A DNA stretch of 64,000 bases from DASVTU01 sp036387415 (GCA_036387415.1 DASVTU010000039.1:1290685-1354684); one strand, 5' to 3'; shown: positions 8,719-18,374, numbered from the stretch's first letter. Notes: generated by a model from the sequence alone, not told the origin. Made by a program: numbers and translations.

Positions 8719-9474
8719 CTAGCGATGCTGCTCGTCGATAAAACGTCGGCGGTCGCGTTCGATCCACGCGTCGAGTTCGCCGGAGGCTTTTTCGAGTTCG
8801 TCGCTGTTGAGGAGGCCGCGACGCAGCGCCTCGAAGAAGGCGCGCGTACGCATGTTGTAGGCGAGTTTGTCGTAGGCTTCGTGCGGCGTGCCTTCGGGCG
8901 TGGAGGCGAAAAGTTTTTCGTAAAGCGTGGCGAGACGACTTTCGACGCCGCGCAGAGACAGGCTGCACTTGCGCGCAATCGCCCAGTTGGAGAGTCCGAG
9001 CGCGAGATAATAGAGGGCTTCGGCTTCAAATTCAGTGAGCAGCGGACGTTTGAATGAATCCTTGAAGGCGGGGTCAATCATGTCCGCGCCGTCTTCCAGA
9101 ACGGCGGCTACGAAACGCAGGAAACGCGATTCAGGATTGTTCTTGTGGATGAAGCCGTAGGCGGGTTGCGGGTCGGCGGCGCGCACCATCTTGCGTATCT
9201 CGTTGATGTAGATTTCGTGCGGAAACTGCGTCCAGAAGATAATGCGCGCCGACGGAAACTCACGCCAGATGGCACGCGCCGCTTTGACGCCGGAGAGTCG
9301 CGGCATCTGTATGTCGAGCACACAGAGTTCAGGACGATGCGCGAGCGCGAGTTGAATCGCTTCCTCGCCGTCTGACGCTTCCACGACGGGCGCGTGAGAG
9401 CCGAACTCGCGCTCCAAAAGCTCGCGCAAGTAACGACGCTGCGCCACGTTGTCTTCAGCAATCAGTATCGACAT
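8719..9474 (-). CDS. response regulator, receiver plus LuxR/NarL-type HTH
   Basis: 251 aa. The receiver domain (residues 1-125) has acidic pair Glu7-Asp8, phosphoacceptor Asp54 (VLDIQMP), a switch Thr in FWTQFP and Lys in FIHKNN. A LuxR-type helix-turn-helix follows (about 140-195, LSNWAIARKCSLSLRGVESR). The C-terminal 50 residues are an unusual helical extension. It is transcribed ahead of the propeller kinase at 5262-8687, its evident partner, and controls unknown genes. The start codon is immediately followed by typical receiver sequence (MSILIAEDN). Confidence 0.9.
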   Translation of the reverse strand: MSILIAEDNVAQRRYLRELLEREFGSHAPVVEASDGEEAIQLALAHRPELCVLDIQMPRLSGVKAARAIWREFPSARIIFWTQFPHEIYINEIRKMVRAADPQPAYGFIHKNNPESRFLRFVAAVLEDGADMIDPAFKDSFKRPLLTEFEAEALYYLALGLSNWAIARKCSLSLRGVESRLATLYEKLFASTPEGTPHEAYDKLAYNMRTRAFFEALRRGLLNSDELEKASGELDAWIERDRRRFIDEQHR

Positions 9475-9833
9475 AAGTGCAGATGCCGCGGGTTACGGGG
9501 TTCGGAGTCCGGTGTTTCGAGTCTCAGGATTGAGATTGGCAACGAGATGTCTGACGCCTTCGATTGCTAATTCAAACTCCGATGCCTTCGATGGCTCACG
9601 CAAAATACGCGCACTGAATTCTACCAAACTTCCGGCCTCTCGAACCTCTATCCTCCGACCTCTTGCCGATGCGGTCAATGTGGTTAGCCACACCTGCCCT
9701 GAGCGTGGCAAACACCGGAGGGTCGAATGGTTGACACGCCGCGCCGCCGTTGGCCTCCGCCTCGCCTGCACATCAAGAGAGGACGACAATCGCCCTGCAT
9801 CTGTTAACCCTTTACATTTCGGAGCGAACGCCG
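9475..9833. other. intergenic region between divergent genes, 359 bp
   Basis: It holds heptad element HR-4 (9490-9666) and presumably both divergent promoters. A near-direct repeat, GACGCCTTCGATTGCT and GATGCCTTCGATGGCT, lies inside the loop. No gene is supported. Confidence 0.5.
9490..9666. repeat. heptad inverted repeat HR-4, long loop
   Basis: The left arm (9490-9539) has 7-base words GGGTTAC, GGGGTTC, GGAGTCC. The complement of the right arm (9622-9666) reads GGTCGGA, GGATAGA, GGTTCGA. The loop is about 80 bases, and the arms have diverged more than in other members. Confidence 0.45.
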
Positions 9834-10610
9834 ATGTTTGACCACGCGAAGACGAAACATTTTATCGGAAGGGCGTCGACCATGCTGGCCGCCTTCCTCG
9901 TCGGCTTATCGGCATGGACGCTGTTTGCTGCTCTCGGCAGTGTCGGCGGCGACGGCTCCGTGCCAGCGTCCGACACGCGGGCGCAAGCGTTTGTTAACCT
10001 GCCGTCGATGCCTCCACCGACGGCTTCTGCGGCACGACCTCCATTTGAAGAACAGCACACAGACGCAGACGCTCAAGCGGAAGCCGCCCCGCCTCCACAG
10101 ATTGTGACCATCCCCGTCTCGACAAACCATTTGCTGGTCGTCTCTGGAAACGTGCTCTACCTGATGAACGCGGGCGGCGTCGTCGAGTGGACGTGGCTGC
10201 CGCCGGGAGACCGCAGCGACTCCGCTTTCTTCACAGACCGTCCAATCGTTCTCGGCGACACCATTGTAGTCGTCGGCATTGACCTAACGCATGTGGCGCT
10301 CGATGCCGCGACGGGGCGTGTGAAGTGGTCGAGCCATGCCTGCGGGCGTGGAGTGTTCACGCAAATCGAAAAGTACAAAGATGACCAGTACATCGTGCGG
10401 ACTGATATGAGCGCCTACCATGAGGGCGACCAATGGGTCGGCGGCATAGATGTGATTAGCGTCTTCAACCGAAACCACGAAATTTTATGGAGCGCAGACT
10501 TCCCGCGCTACGCGACTCTGAAAGTATGGGAGGGGCGCATCTATGCCATCCAAGACGAGGGGCACGGTGCGATTTTGGAGCAGATACGCCCACCGACAGA
10601 TAGTCGTTAA
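9834..10610 (+). CDS. membrane-anchored PQQ-like beta-propeller protein
   Basis: 258 aa from the ATG at 9834, which has GGAGCG upstream. One N-terminal membrane helix (residues about 16-36) is followed by a Pro/Ala-rich linker. Then come three or more PQQ-like propeller blades (NVLYLMNAGGVVEW, VALDAATGRVKW, DVISVFNRNHEILW). Such proteins usually act as periplasmic scaffolds. It is the first gene of a probable operon with the DUF3142 protein (60 bp later) and the TPR lipoprotein. With only a few blades it cannot form a full eight-bladed propeller alone, so it may be short or partnered. Confidence 0.75.
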   Translation: MFDHAKTKHFIGRASTMLAAFLVGLSAWTLFAALGSVGGDGSVPASDTRAQAFVNLPSMPPPTASAARPPFEEQHTDADAQAEAAPPPQIVTIPVSTNHLLVVSGNVLYLMNAGGVVEWTWLPPGDRSDSAFFTDRPIVLGDTIVVVGIDLTHVALDAATGRVKWSSHACGRGVFTQIEKYKDDQYIVRTDMSAYHEGDQWVGGIDVISVFNRNHEILWSADFPRYATLKVWEGRIYAIQDEGHGAILEQIRPPTDSR

Positions 10611-10669
10611 AGTGGTGCGCGTGCCCGTCGGGGCATTGGCTCGTCGGGCATTGCAGCCTTGAGGCTCTC

Positions 10670-12529
10670 ATGTCTATGCGTTGCTTGTCGAAAATTTCCA
10701 TCGCGTTGGCGTGCACGGTCATCGTTGCGTGCGCGACAGTGGCGTGGCGCTTCCACGCACAGACGTCGCCGCGCGTGTGGGCAGCGCGTGAGGTGCCCGT
10801 CGCTTTCTGGACTTGGCGGGCGCAAGCGCCGTCGGATGAGGCGGTGGAACGCGCTGTGCGTGCGACACGGGCGCAAGAGTTGTTCGTGCGCGCCGGACAG
10901 ATTGATTACGAGAAGGGGAAACTTCGCCGCATCCGCCCGGTCGAAGGGCGGTTTCCGCGTGCGCTGTCCGTTCATCTGGTTTACAACACGACGCGGACGC
11001 TCCTCACGGAGTTCGAGCGAGTTGGGGAGAGCGCGCTCGCCGCCATCGTGTTGGAGAACTTTTTGAAGGACAGCGCACGCGCTTCCACTGACGGCGCACG
11101 CGTCGCCGGACTCCAACTCGACTTCGACGTGCCGACACGCCTCCTCGCGCGTTACGGGCGCGTGCTTCGCTTGCTGCGCGTCCAGTTACCGACCGGAACA
11201 CGGCTTTCCGTCACCGGTTTGCCGACGTGGATGGAGTCAAACGAACTCCGTGCCATGCTCGACGCCGTTGATTTCTGGATTCCACAATTCTACGGCGCAG
11301 AGATTCCCCAACGTCTCGAACAATCTCTGCCCATCACTTCGCCATCATTCGTCGCCCGTGACGCACGAGGCGCACGCGCGATTCGCAAGCCCTTCTATGC
11401 CGGACTGCCCGCCTACAGCCACGCCATGCTCTACGGCGCGGACGGCGCGCTCATCGCCCTGCGCGGCGACCTCGACCCCACACGCGTCGCACGCGACCCC
11501 AACTTTGAACTAATCGAACGCCGCCCCTTCGACGCACACGCCTCCGCCACCATCGACAGCCGCGACAACAGAGCCACACGCCAACCCAACAACAACGACG
11601 ACGGCAAAAGCAGCGACGACAAGAGCGACAACGAGAACGACGATGAAGGCGGCAGCATGGAGGGAGTCGCTTTGGCGAGCGAGTGGCGTTACGTTTACCG
11701 CGCACGCGGCGAAGGGGTTGTGGATGGTTTGAGCGTGCGCGCGGGAGATAGTCTGGTTTTCGTCTTGCCGAGCAGCGCGAGTTTGCGTGCGAGCGTGCGA
11801 GGGGTACGCGAACACGCGGGCGAGTCGCTGCTCGGCATCTGCATCTTTCGTCTTCCCGAACGCGACGACCCCGCCACGCTCGCCATGCAACAGATTGCCG
11901 CCGCGCTCGCCGCCGACACCGACGACGTTCCGGCAAACCACCTGCAACTCCGACAGGCCGACGCTTTCAGCAATGCTGCTTCCGCGCATTCGACGATTGT
12001 TTCCGCGTCTCCAACTCTGACATCCATGCCGCCGACTCTTGAAAATCAAACTCCGTCGAACCATCTCTCCTTGAGCGTCGAGAATCGCGGCACGACGAGC
12101 GCCTTGATGGGCGACGATGCGATGCAACTGACGCTCGGCGTTGCGGCGGGGAGCGTGCGCGGCATCGTCCGCCTCGACGGTTTCACGTCCGTCGAAACGC
12201 TCTGCGGCGACACAAACACGCGCGACACCGACGAGCGCGCGACGCTTCGCCCCTGCGGACTGCGACGCGCTAACGCCTTGCGTTTCAAATCTCCAACGTG
12301 GAGCGCGGGCGCGCGAGCCGGGGCCACAATCAGTCTCGAACGCGACGCGCCCAGTGCGTTTCCCGTCGCCCTCCGCATCAAGACCGACGACGGGCGCACC
12401 TTCGCACATGCAAAGCGTGTCCGCGTCGAAACCATCAAGCAGCGTGCAACGGTCGCGGCCTTCAAAGATATGCAGACGCGCGCCACGCGCCAAACCAGCC
12501 CTAAAACAATGCGGACGATAAACAAATAG
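10670..12529 (+). CDS. DUF3142 family secreted protein
   Basis: 619 aa with an N-terminal membrane/signal segment (ISIALACTVIVACATVAW). Residues about 40-270 match the DUF3142 type (VPVAFWTWRAQ, then GLQLDFDVPT and VDFWIPQFYG), a family resembling glycoside-hydrolase-like TIM barrels; the LDFD strand end would carry candidate acidic residues. A low-complexity acidic linker (about 295-330) precedes a beta-rich C-terminal region of unknown fold. GAGG lies five bases before the ATG. Its neighbours are the PQQ-propeller protein and the TPR lipoprotein, which suggests a cell-envelope or polysaccharide role. This is inference. Confidence 0.75.
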   Translation: MSMRCLSKISIALACTVIVACATVAWRFHAQTSPRVWAAREVPVAFWTWRAQAPSDEAVERAVRATRAQELFVRAGQIDYEKGKLRRIRPVEGRFPRALSVHLVYNTTRTLLTEFERVGESALAAIVLENFLKDSARASTDGARVAGLQLDFDVPTRLLARYGRVLRLLRVQLPTGTRLSVTGLPTWMESNELRAMLDAVDFWIPQFYGAEIPQRLEQSLPITSPSFVARDARGARAIRKPFYAGLPAYSHAMLYGADGALIALRGDLDPTRVARDPNFELIERRPFDAHASATIDSRDNRATRQPNNNDDGKSSDDKSDNENDDEGGSMEGVALASEWRYVYRARGEGVVDGLSVRAGDSLVFVLPSSASLRASVRGVREHAGESLLGICIFRLPERDDPATLAMQQIAAALAADTDDVPANHLQLRQADAFSNAASAHSTIVSASPTLTSMPPTLENQTPSNHLSLSVENRGTTSALMGDDAMQLTLGVAAGSVRGIVRLDGFTSVETLCGDTNTRDTDERATLRPCGLRRANALRFKSPTWSAGARAGATISLERDAPSAFPVALRIKTDDGRTFAHAKRVRVETIKQRATVAAFKDMQTRATRQTSPKTMRTINK

Positions 12530-12745
12530 CCCCAACGGTAACGAGCCATGTCCAGCAAAAGTTTGCGAACGACAATGCGGAACCTCCGTAGACGAACAAA
12601 ATTTTCCGGCCTTCTTCGCCACACGGGTCTTCGCCAGCAGTTTCTTCATCATTATCTTCTGCGAAATCTTCTGCGAGAATTTCTGCATCCCTGCGGAATG
12701 CGCGACAGCCTGCGTGCGATGACGCTTGGAGGACGTGCGCGTCTG

Positions 12746-15700
12746 ATGTTTCTGTTGAGAGTAGTGCTGTGCACGATGCTCGCGGCGTCGGTGGTCATCG
12801 GTTGCGGTTGGGTCGGCACGCGTCATTCCGTGCGTTTCAACGGCTGGCTGACCGAACGCCAAATGGCTCGCCTACCGCCGATGCCGACCAAAGATAGCCA
12901 ACTGCCGCTCGAACCACAGGAAACCTCAGCCGCACGGCGCGACGAAGATGAGACGACGTATGAAATGGCGCAACAACGTTCGGATGAAATCGACGCGCTC
13001 TGGGGCAACGCGGAGGCATCGACCGCGCGAGGCGATTTGAACGCGGCGCGACAGCAGTTGAGCGAGTATCTCGCACGCACAAAGTTTGTGCACGATGAAT
13101 GGCTCAACCTCAAAGACCGTCAGGCGCGACGCAATTCCGCCGCCGACCAACTCGATGCGCTCGCCGCGCTCGACAAAGGCGCGAGCGCAAAGGCTGTCGC
13201 TTCATATCTCGCGGCGCGTCGCGCCTATGATTTGTGGATGAATGACGACACCACCGCCGCCGTAGAAGACAACGCGCAGACAACCGATGCAAGCGCGACG
13301 CACGCGAGTGCGAGGGATGAGAGTATGACGGGTGAGTTGCGGCCTCTGCTCGAAGACGTGGCGCGCGAACGAAATTTGGAAGACAACGTGGCTTATCTCC
13401 GTGCGGCGATTCTTTATCGTGAAGGAAAGATGACGGAGGCGTCGGCGGCCTTCGGCGCAGTTGCCGGACGTTTTCCGCGCAGCGAAAAACGCGAGGCCGC
13501 GTTGTTTATGGCGGCGGTCACCATGATGAAGACGAGCCGGAGTTTTACCGGAACGAGCGGCGACTCGCAGCACTTGCGAGAGTTGAATCGCCCCGTCAGT
13601 CAAGATGGGAACGAAGCTCCCGCCGTTGACGACGAGATGAACAACGCCCCGCCGAAGGACAACAACAGCGAGTCGCCCGACCAAGCATGGCATGCGGCGC
13701 GTGAAGGTTTCGTGCGCGTCATGCGTGAGTTTCCGCGCGGGCGTTACACGTCGGATGCACGCGGCTGGCACGCGTATCTGTTGCTGCGCGCGGGCGACCG
13801 TGCGGGCGCGCTCATCGAGTATTACCGTCTGCTTGGCAATGAACCGGATGCAGGCGCGCGTGCCGAGGGCGCATTCTCTCTGAGGTTGACACGCCATCAC
13901 GCGAGCGAAGATGAGATGCGCCGCGTCGAGGCGGAACTCGAAGACGAGCCGACGCCCGCGCTTGCTTATGCTTATCACAATATCTACAACTATGCGCTCA
14001 ACCCGGCCTGCGAGCTAAATGATGATTACTATGGCTATGTGGGCAACGATTGGGAGTCGCAACGCGCACAAAGCAAACGCGACGAACGCATCCGCCGTGA
14101 GAAGGAACGCATCGTCGCCTTCGCCACGCGCATGTTGCGCCGTTACCCGCGCGCCGGAGCGGGAGCGGCTTTCGCACTGCGCGTCGCCGAAGCGAATCTC
14201 GAACTCGACAAAAACAAAGAAGCACTCGAACAGTCGAAGCGCGCGTTGAGTTTGGGTCTGCCCCGCGATGAAGGGCTGCAAGCGTTGTGGGTCAAGGGCA
14301 TCGCCGAGCACCGCACGCGCGATTACGCGGCGGCGCGTGCCACACTCGGACTGCTTCTGTCGAAAGAGCCGCGTGGGGAGTTGGTTGAAGGCACACGCGC
14401 GTTTCTCGCGATGGCCGCCGAAGATGCGGGCGATTTGGAGGCCGCGCTCGAACAATATCTCGCGCTCGACTACACCAACGATGTCGCCTATTTCATCGAC
14501 GCGTTGCTCACGCCGGAGCAGTTGCAGAACTTCATCGTGCGTCATCCTCGAACGCCGAAACGCGATGAATTGCTCTACGCTCTCGGCGTGCGTTACATGC
14601 GTCTGGGGCGTTACGACGAAGCGCGCGCCGCCTACGCGCAGGTGCGGACAACAGAGCCGAACGACCCCAACTATTTTTTGAATAACGATGGCTGCCTCGA
14701 TGATGAGTCGCTCGGCAGCGCGCGACGCCTCTACCGTTGCATCGACCCGAAAAATCCGTACGACGCTTATCAAGAGTTGGCGGGCGTGCGCGTGCGTTGG
14801 GTCGCGCGCGACTTGAAGACGATAGACGACCTCGAACGTCTCGAAGGCGACGCCGCCACAGCACAGGGCGATGAAGCGAAAGCCGAATCGCTCTATCAAC
14901 TCGCCAGTTATATTTACCAGTCAGGCGATTTGGCCTTCTACAATCCGGCGGCGTGGCGCGGCAATCGTTATTACGCTCTCAACTACGACCAGAAATTCCG
15001 TGCGCCCGACGAGGCGCGCATCATGCGACAGTACATGGAGCAGCACGACCCTCTGGTGCGTGCGCTGGAAATCTATCAACGTTTGGCGCGCACGTTTCCG
15101 CAGACGCGCGCGGCGCGCGATGCGCTCTACACCGCCGCCGTCATCCATGAACGTTTACAGCGTTCTTACGTCTACTGGCCTGAGCAGTACAGTCAGGGCT
15201 TGCACGCGGGCGAAGCGTTGGTGACGTACGCGGATGTCAGAAGAATCTACCCGCGCTATCAATTACCGCGCGGCGTACGCGGATGGGAACCATTGACACG
15301 CACCGTCAACGGCGGCCCCGGTTGGACGACAGCGCCCAAAGCAAAACCGCTGACACCGACGGAGCGCATACGCCGCAGAGTCAAACGCGCGGAGAGAATC
15401 GTGTCGAAGGGTTGGCATTTGTTCGGTGAAATCGGCGGCGGAAGCCTGCGACGCTGGTCGTTCGTCGGCTTCTCGTCGTTGGGCTTACTTTTCGTCTTTC
15501 GTCTCACACGACGCACGCGCAACCTCTTATTCGAGCAACTTACACGCCGCACCAGAGAAGAACTGTCGAGCCGACGCGAACCGCTCCCCATGTCCGTCTC
15601 ATCATACGGCGCGCAGGAGCCTTACACCTTCAACGCGAGAGCGCGTCGGTTGACGCACCACGCCGCACAGGAACTATGGCGACTCACTCTCGACGGGCGT

Positions 15701-15790
15701 GGCCGCTCCGCACTCGCGCTTAATCTACTGACACACGGACTCCTCACCGTCCTGCTCTGGACGCTCACCTGGGCGCTCAAGCAAGGCTGA
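12746..15790 (+). CDS. large TPR-repeat lipoprotein
   Basis: 1014 aa from the ATG at 12746. The frame is open back to 12548, but only the 12746 start gives a clean lipoprotein signal (MFLLRVVLCTMLAASVVIGC, lipid on Cys20), with GGAGGA 12 bases upstream. The body is helical with many degenerate TPR-like repeats (for example YDEARAAYAQVRTTEPNDPN). Two hydrophobic segments close the C-terminus (about 905-925 and 990-1012), which is odd for a lipoprotein and may anchor it twice. It is the last gene of the PQQ/DUF3142/TPR group. Likely an envelope assembly scaffold; no specific function can be assigned. Confidence 0.75.
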   Translation: MFLLRVVLCTMLAASVVIGCGWVGTRHSVRFNGWLTERQMARLPPMPTKDSQLPLEPQETSAARRDEDETTYEMAQQRSDEIDALWGNAEASTARGDLNAARQQLSEYLARTKFVHDEWLNLKDRQARRNSAADQLDALAALDKGASAKAVASYLAARRAYDLWMNDDTTAAVEDNAQTTDASATHASARDESMTGELRPLLEDVARERNLEDNVAYLRAAILYREGKMTEASAAFGAVAGRFPRSEKREAALFMAAVTMMKTSRSFTGTSGDSQHLRELNRPVSQDGNEAPAVDDEMNNAPPKDNNSESPDQAWHAAREGFVRVMREFPRGRYTSDARGWHAYLLLRAGDRAGALIEYYRLLGNEPDAGARAEGAFSLRLTRHHASEDEMRRVEAELEDEPTPALAYAYHNIYNYALNPACELNDDYYGYVGNDWESQRAQSKRDERIRREKERIVAFATRMLRRYPRAGAGAAFALRVAEANLELDKNKEALEQSKRALSLGLPRDEGLQALWVKGIAEHRTRDYAAARATLGLLLSKEPRGELVEGTRAFLAMAAEDAGDLEAALEQYLALDYTNDVAYFIDALLTPEQLQNFIVRHPRTPKRDELLYALGVRYMRLGRYDEARAAYAQVRTTEPNDPNYFLNNDGCLDDESLGSARRLYRCIDPKNPYDAYQELAGVRVRWVARDLKTIDDLERLEGDAATAQGDEAKAESLYQLASYIYQSGDLAFYNPAAWRGNRYYALNYDQKFRAPDEARIMRQYMEQHDPLVRALEIYQRLARTFPQTRAARDALYTAAVIHERLQRSYVYWPEQYSQGLHAGEALVTYADVRRIYPRYQLPRGVRGWEPLTRTVNGGPGWTTAPKAKPLTPTERIRRRVKRAERIVSKGWHLFGEIGGGSLRRWSFVGFSSLGLLFVFRLTRRTRNLLFEQLTRRTREELSSRREPLPMSVSSYGAQEPYTFNARARRLTHHAAQELWRLTLDGRGRSALALNLLTHGLLTVLLWTLTWALKQG

Positions 15791-15808
15791 CCCGACGGAA
15801 GTTACACG

Positions 15809-15890
15809 GCGAAATGTTGAAAAGGGAAACAGGGAAAGAGTAATTTCCTTTTCCCTCTAACCGCTTCGCCTTTTCACCATTTCACCCTTC
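15809..15890. repeat. heptad inverted repeat HR-5
   Basis: The left arm reads GGCGAAA, TGTTGAA, AAGGGAA, ACAGGGA. The complement of the right arm reads GGTGAAA, TGGTGAA, AAGGCGA. The inner part pairs best (AGGGAAA with TTTTCCCT). It lies 18 bp past the TPR gene stop and could end that transcript. Confidence 0.65.
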
Positions 15891-15984
15891 TTATATTCAT
15901 CCCGCATCCCTCCGCACGCATCCCTTGCATTTGTCGGCGGCATAGAGTTAATGATAAAGTGCTGCCTTAAATAATCTTGCTCCC

Positions 15985-16161
15985 GTGGTTGAAAACCCCG
16001 ACGCGAATCAGACGCTCGTCCGTCTCTCTCCGATGAGCGAAAGAAGCACGCGCCCCGTGAAATGTCTGTTTTGCAACCCCACGGAGGCGAGACGAAAGGG
16101 CGTCAAACGCAGAGCAGGAAAGATTAAGACACGCAGGCGAATCATGCCGACGCGCGCTTGA
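15985..16161 (+). CDS. tentative small basic protein with one CxxC pair
   Basis: 58 codons from a GTG at 15985, or 42 from the ATG at 16033. The sequence has a CLFC pair followed by a very basic tail (RRKGVKRRAGKIKTRRR), as in small zinc or nucleic-acid-binding proteins. Codon third positions are GC-rich as in the neighbours. There is no ribosome site. An overlapping minus-strand frame (15967-16194) is the alternative and looks less protein-like. Low confidence. Confidence 0.3.
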   Translation: MVENPDANQTLVRLSPMSERSTRPVKCLFCNPTEARRKGVKRRAGKIKTRRRIMPTRA

Positions 16162-16318
16162 TTCGAGTGCGTCGGTTGTGTCAGAGTTTGTCACCCGATT
16201 AAATTTGGAATTTTGTCGAACATCATCGTCCTGTTATCGAGAGCAGGCATGTTCGTTTAGCGAGGCGACGGGTCAGAGGCGGAAAAACAGTTAGCGTTTC
16301 GACTCGTCGGTTATATTT

Positions 16319-16579
16319 GTGAGCACAAGTAATTCAAGCACTTCACCTCCGAAGCAATTAACGCGCGCCGAACAGGAAACGAACACGGCAGCCGAGAGAT
16401 TAACGGCGCAGATTGAGTCGGCGCTGGCGGCGGTCGCCATCCATTCCGACGACGGCGTTGACGACCTCGAAGCCTGCGCCGACCGTCTCGAACGCGCCGC
16501 ACGCGACCTCGTTGTCGCCTTGCGCGAACTGGCCGAACAGCGTAGCGATGCGGAAAAAGAAGAGTTAAAGAAACGATAA
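16319..16579 (+). CDS. small coiled-coil protein, 86 aa
   Basis: 86 aa beginning with GTG, the only start available after an in-frame stop at 16292. It has a Ser/Thr-rich head (residues 1-12), then an amphipathic helix rich in Ala, Glu and Leu with coiled-coil spacing (ACADRLERAARDLVVALREL). There are no cysteines other than one and no membrane segment. The start has no ribosome site; an AT-rich TTATATTT directly precedes it, so translation may be leaderless or the start may be wrong. It precedes pckA by 155 bp, separated by a heptad element. Confidence 0.5.
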   Translation: MSTSNSSTSPPKQLTRAEQETNTAAERLTAQIESALAAVAIHSDDGVDDLEACADRLERAARDLVVALRELAEQRSDAEKEELKKR

Positions 16580-16584
16580 ACCGG

Positions 16585-16715
16585 AGCAGTAGATAGTGGT
16601 CAGTAGTCAGAATTCAGTAGAAGAGCATCTCGCTTTTGATTGTTAAGAGCCAACCGAAAAAGCACTCGACAAGGTTCTACATGCTGGCTACTGTCTACTG
16701 AGTTCTGTCTACTGC
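16585..16715. repeat. heptad inverted repeat HR-6
   Basis: The left arm (16585-16622) reads CAGTAGA, TAGTGGT, CAGTAGT, CAGAATT, CAGTAGA. The complement of the right arm (16685-16715) reads CAGTAGA, CAGAACT, CAGTAGA, CAGTAGC. The loop is about 62 bases. Eight T residues and the pckA ribosome site (GAGGGAG) follow directly, so the element occupies the pckA leader. Confidence 0.75.
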
Positions 16716-16734
16716 TTTTTTTTGAGGGAGATTT

Positions 16735-18354
16735 ATGACGAGTACGAAGAGACGTGCCACGCAGGAGTTCGGGCACAGGCGCAGCGACGTGGGATTAGAG
16801 ACTTACGGCATCCGCGAGGCCGCCAGCGTTTTCTGGAATCTGACCACACCAGAACTTTATGAAGAGATTGCGCGACGCAACGAAGGCGTCTTCTCCGACC
16901 ACGGCGCGCTCATCGTCGATACGGGCGAGCACACCGGACGCGCGGCCAAAGATAAAGCCATCGTCCGCGAGCCTTCGAGCGAGGAGCATGTTTTTTGGGG
17001 CGAGGTCAACAAGGAATTTTCGCCGGAAAAGTTCAACGCTCTGCGCGACCGCATGATGGCCTACACGCGCGGACACGACCTCTTCGTGCAAGACACTTTC
17101 GCCGGAGCCGACCCGCGTTATCGCCTGCCAGTCCGCATCATCACCGAACTCGCGTGGCATTCCCTGTTTGCGCGCACGATGTTTATCAATCACACGGTCG
17201 AAAATCATCAGCCCGAATTCACCATCATCAATCTCCCCGGCTTTCGTGCCGACCCCGAACGCGACGGCACACGCTCGCCCACGTTTATCCTGATGGATTT
17301 CAGCCAACGACTCGTCTTGATTGGCGGCACAAGTTATGCCGGAGAGACTAAAAAGAGCGTCTTCACGATTCTCAATTATCTCTTGCCGCAACGCGGCGTG
17401 ATGAGTATGCACTGTTCTGCAAACGTCGGCGATGCGGGCGATGTCGCCGTCTTCTTCGGACTTTCGGGAACCGGCAAGACCACTCTCTCAGCCGACCCCG
17501 AACGCCGTCTCATCGGCGACGACGAACACGGCTGGTCGAACGATGGCATCTTCAATTTCGAGGGCGGCTGCTACGCCAAAGTTATCAAGCTCTCGCCCGA
17601 AGCCGAGCCTGACATCTATCGCACGACGCGCATGTTTGGCACCGTTCTGGAAAACGTGGTCTTCGACCCTGAGACGCGCGTACTCAATCTCGACGATGCT
17701 ACGAAGACGGAAAACACGCGCGCCGCCTATCCGCTCGAAAGTATTCCCAACATCGTGCCCGAAGGCTACGGCGGGCATCCCAAGAACATCATCATGCTCA
17801 CGGCTGACGCTTTCGGAGTGCTCCCGCCCGTCTCGCGTCTGTCGCCTGAGCAGGCCATGTACCACTTCCTTTCCGGCTACACGGCGAAAGTCGCGGGCAC
17901 GGAAAAGGGCGTCAAAGAACCGGAAGCAACCTTTTCGACGTGCTTCGGCGCGCCCTTCATGGTCTTGCATCCGGGCGTCTACGCAGACCTGCTCGGCAAA
18001 AAGATGGCGGAGCACGAAGCGCATTGTTGGCTCGTCAACACGGGTTGGTCGGGCGGCCCCTACGGCGAAGGCCAACGCATGAAGATTCAGCATACGCGCG
18101 CCATGATTCGCGCCATCCTCAACGGCTCGCTCTCGCAAATCGAAACGCAGCCCGACCCGATTTTCGGCGTCGCCGTGCCCGTCTCCTGTCCCGACGTGCC
18201 GACCGAAGTTCTCACGCCGCGCAACACATGGCGCGACCCCGAAGCCTACGACCGCAAGGCGCGCGACCTCGCACGCCGCTTTAACGAGAACTTCAAGAAG
18301 TACGCCGATGGTGTTTCCGAAGGCGTCCGCGCCGTTGCGCCCGTCAACGATTAA
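16735..18354 (+). CDS. pckA: phosphoenolpyruvate carboxykinase (ATP)
   Basis: 539 aa, the normal length for the ATP-dependent enzyme, which converts oxaloacetate and ATP to PEP, CO2 and ADP in gluconeogenesis. The P-loop GLSGTGKTT lies at residues 242-250, and the metal/phosphate motif DDEHGW at 262-267. The PEPCK active-site region HSLFARTMFINH lies upstream. The ATG at 16735 has GAGGGAG five bases before it. A perfect hairpin terminator follows at 18375-18409. The promoter must lie in or before the heptad element at 16585-16715. Confidence 0.97.
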   Translation: MTSTKRRATQEFGHRRSDVGLETYGIREAASVFWNLTTPELYEEIARRNEGVFSDHGALIVDTGEHTGRAAKDKAIVREPSSEEHVFWGEVNKEFSPEKFNALRDRMMAYTRGHDLFVQDTFAGADPRYRLPVRIITELAWHSLFARTMFINHTVENHQPEFTIINLPGFRADPERDGTRSPTFILMDFSQRLVLIGGTSYAGETKKSVFTILNYLLPQRGVMSMHCSANVGDAGDVAVFFGLSGTGKTTLSADPERRLIGDDEHGWSNDGIFNFEGGCYAKVIKLSPEAEPDIYRTTRMFGTVLENVVFDPETRVLNLDDATKTENTRAAYPLESIPNIVPEGYGGHPKNIIMLTADAFGVLPPVSRLSPEQAMYHFLSGYTAKVAGTEKGVKEPEATFSTCFGAPFMVLHPGVYADLLGKKMAEHEAHCWLVNTGWSGGPYGEGQRMKIQHTRAMIRAILNGSLSQIETQPDPIFGVAVPVSCPDVPTEVLTPRNTWRDPEAYDRKARDLARRFNENFKKYADGVSEGVRAVAPVND

Positions 18355-18374
18355 GCAAAAGAGACTTGGGAAAT

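Larger units (their letters stand above)
15791..16318. other. intergenic region, 528 bp
   Basis: It contains heptad element HR-5 (15809-15890), a tentative 58-codon gene (15985-16161) and an AT-rich stretch before the GTG at 16319. A 13-mer GCGGCATAGAGTT at 15937-15949 recurs at 23885-23897 upstream of another gene. Confidence 0.5.

Noticed and set aside
12548..12745. Upstream extension of the TPR lipoprotein to 12548
   Set aside because: It would bury the lipoprotein signal 66 residues inside the protein; a tandem TCTTCTGCGA repeat lies there instead.
11510..12862. Long minus-strand frame of 450 codons opposite the DUF3142 gene
   Set aside because: It is the antisense shadow of a GC-rich gene, has no ribosome site, and shows Arg/Ala/His bias.
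15967..16194. Minus-strand 75-codon frame
   Set aside because: Composition is rich in Ser, Arg and His with no ribosome site, and it overlaps a plus-strand frame with better codon character.
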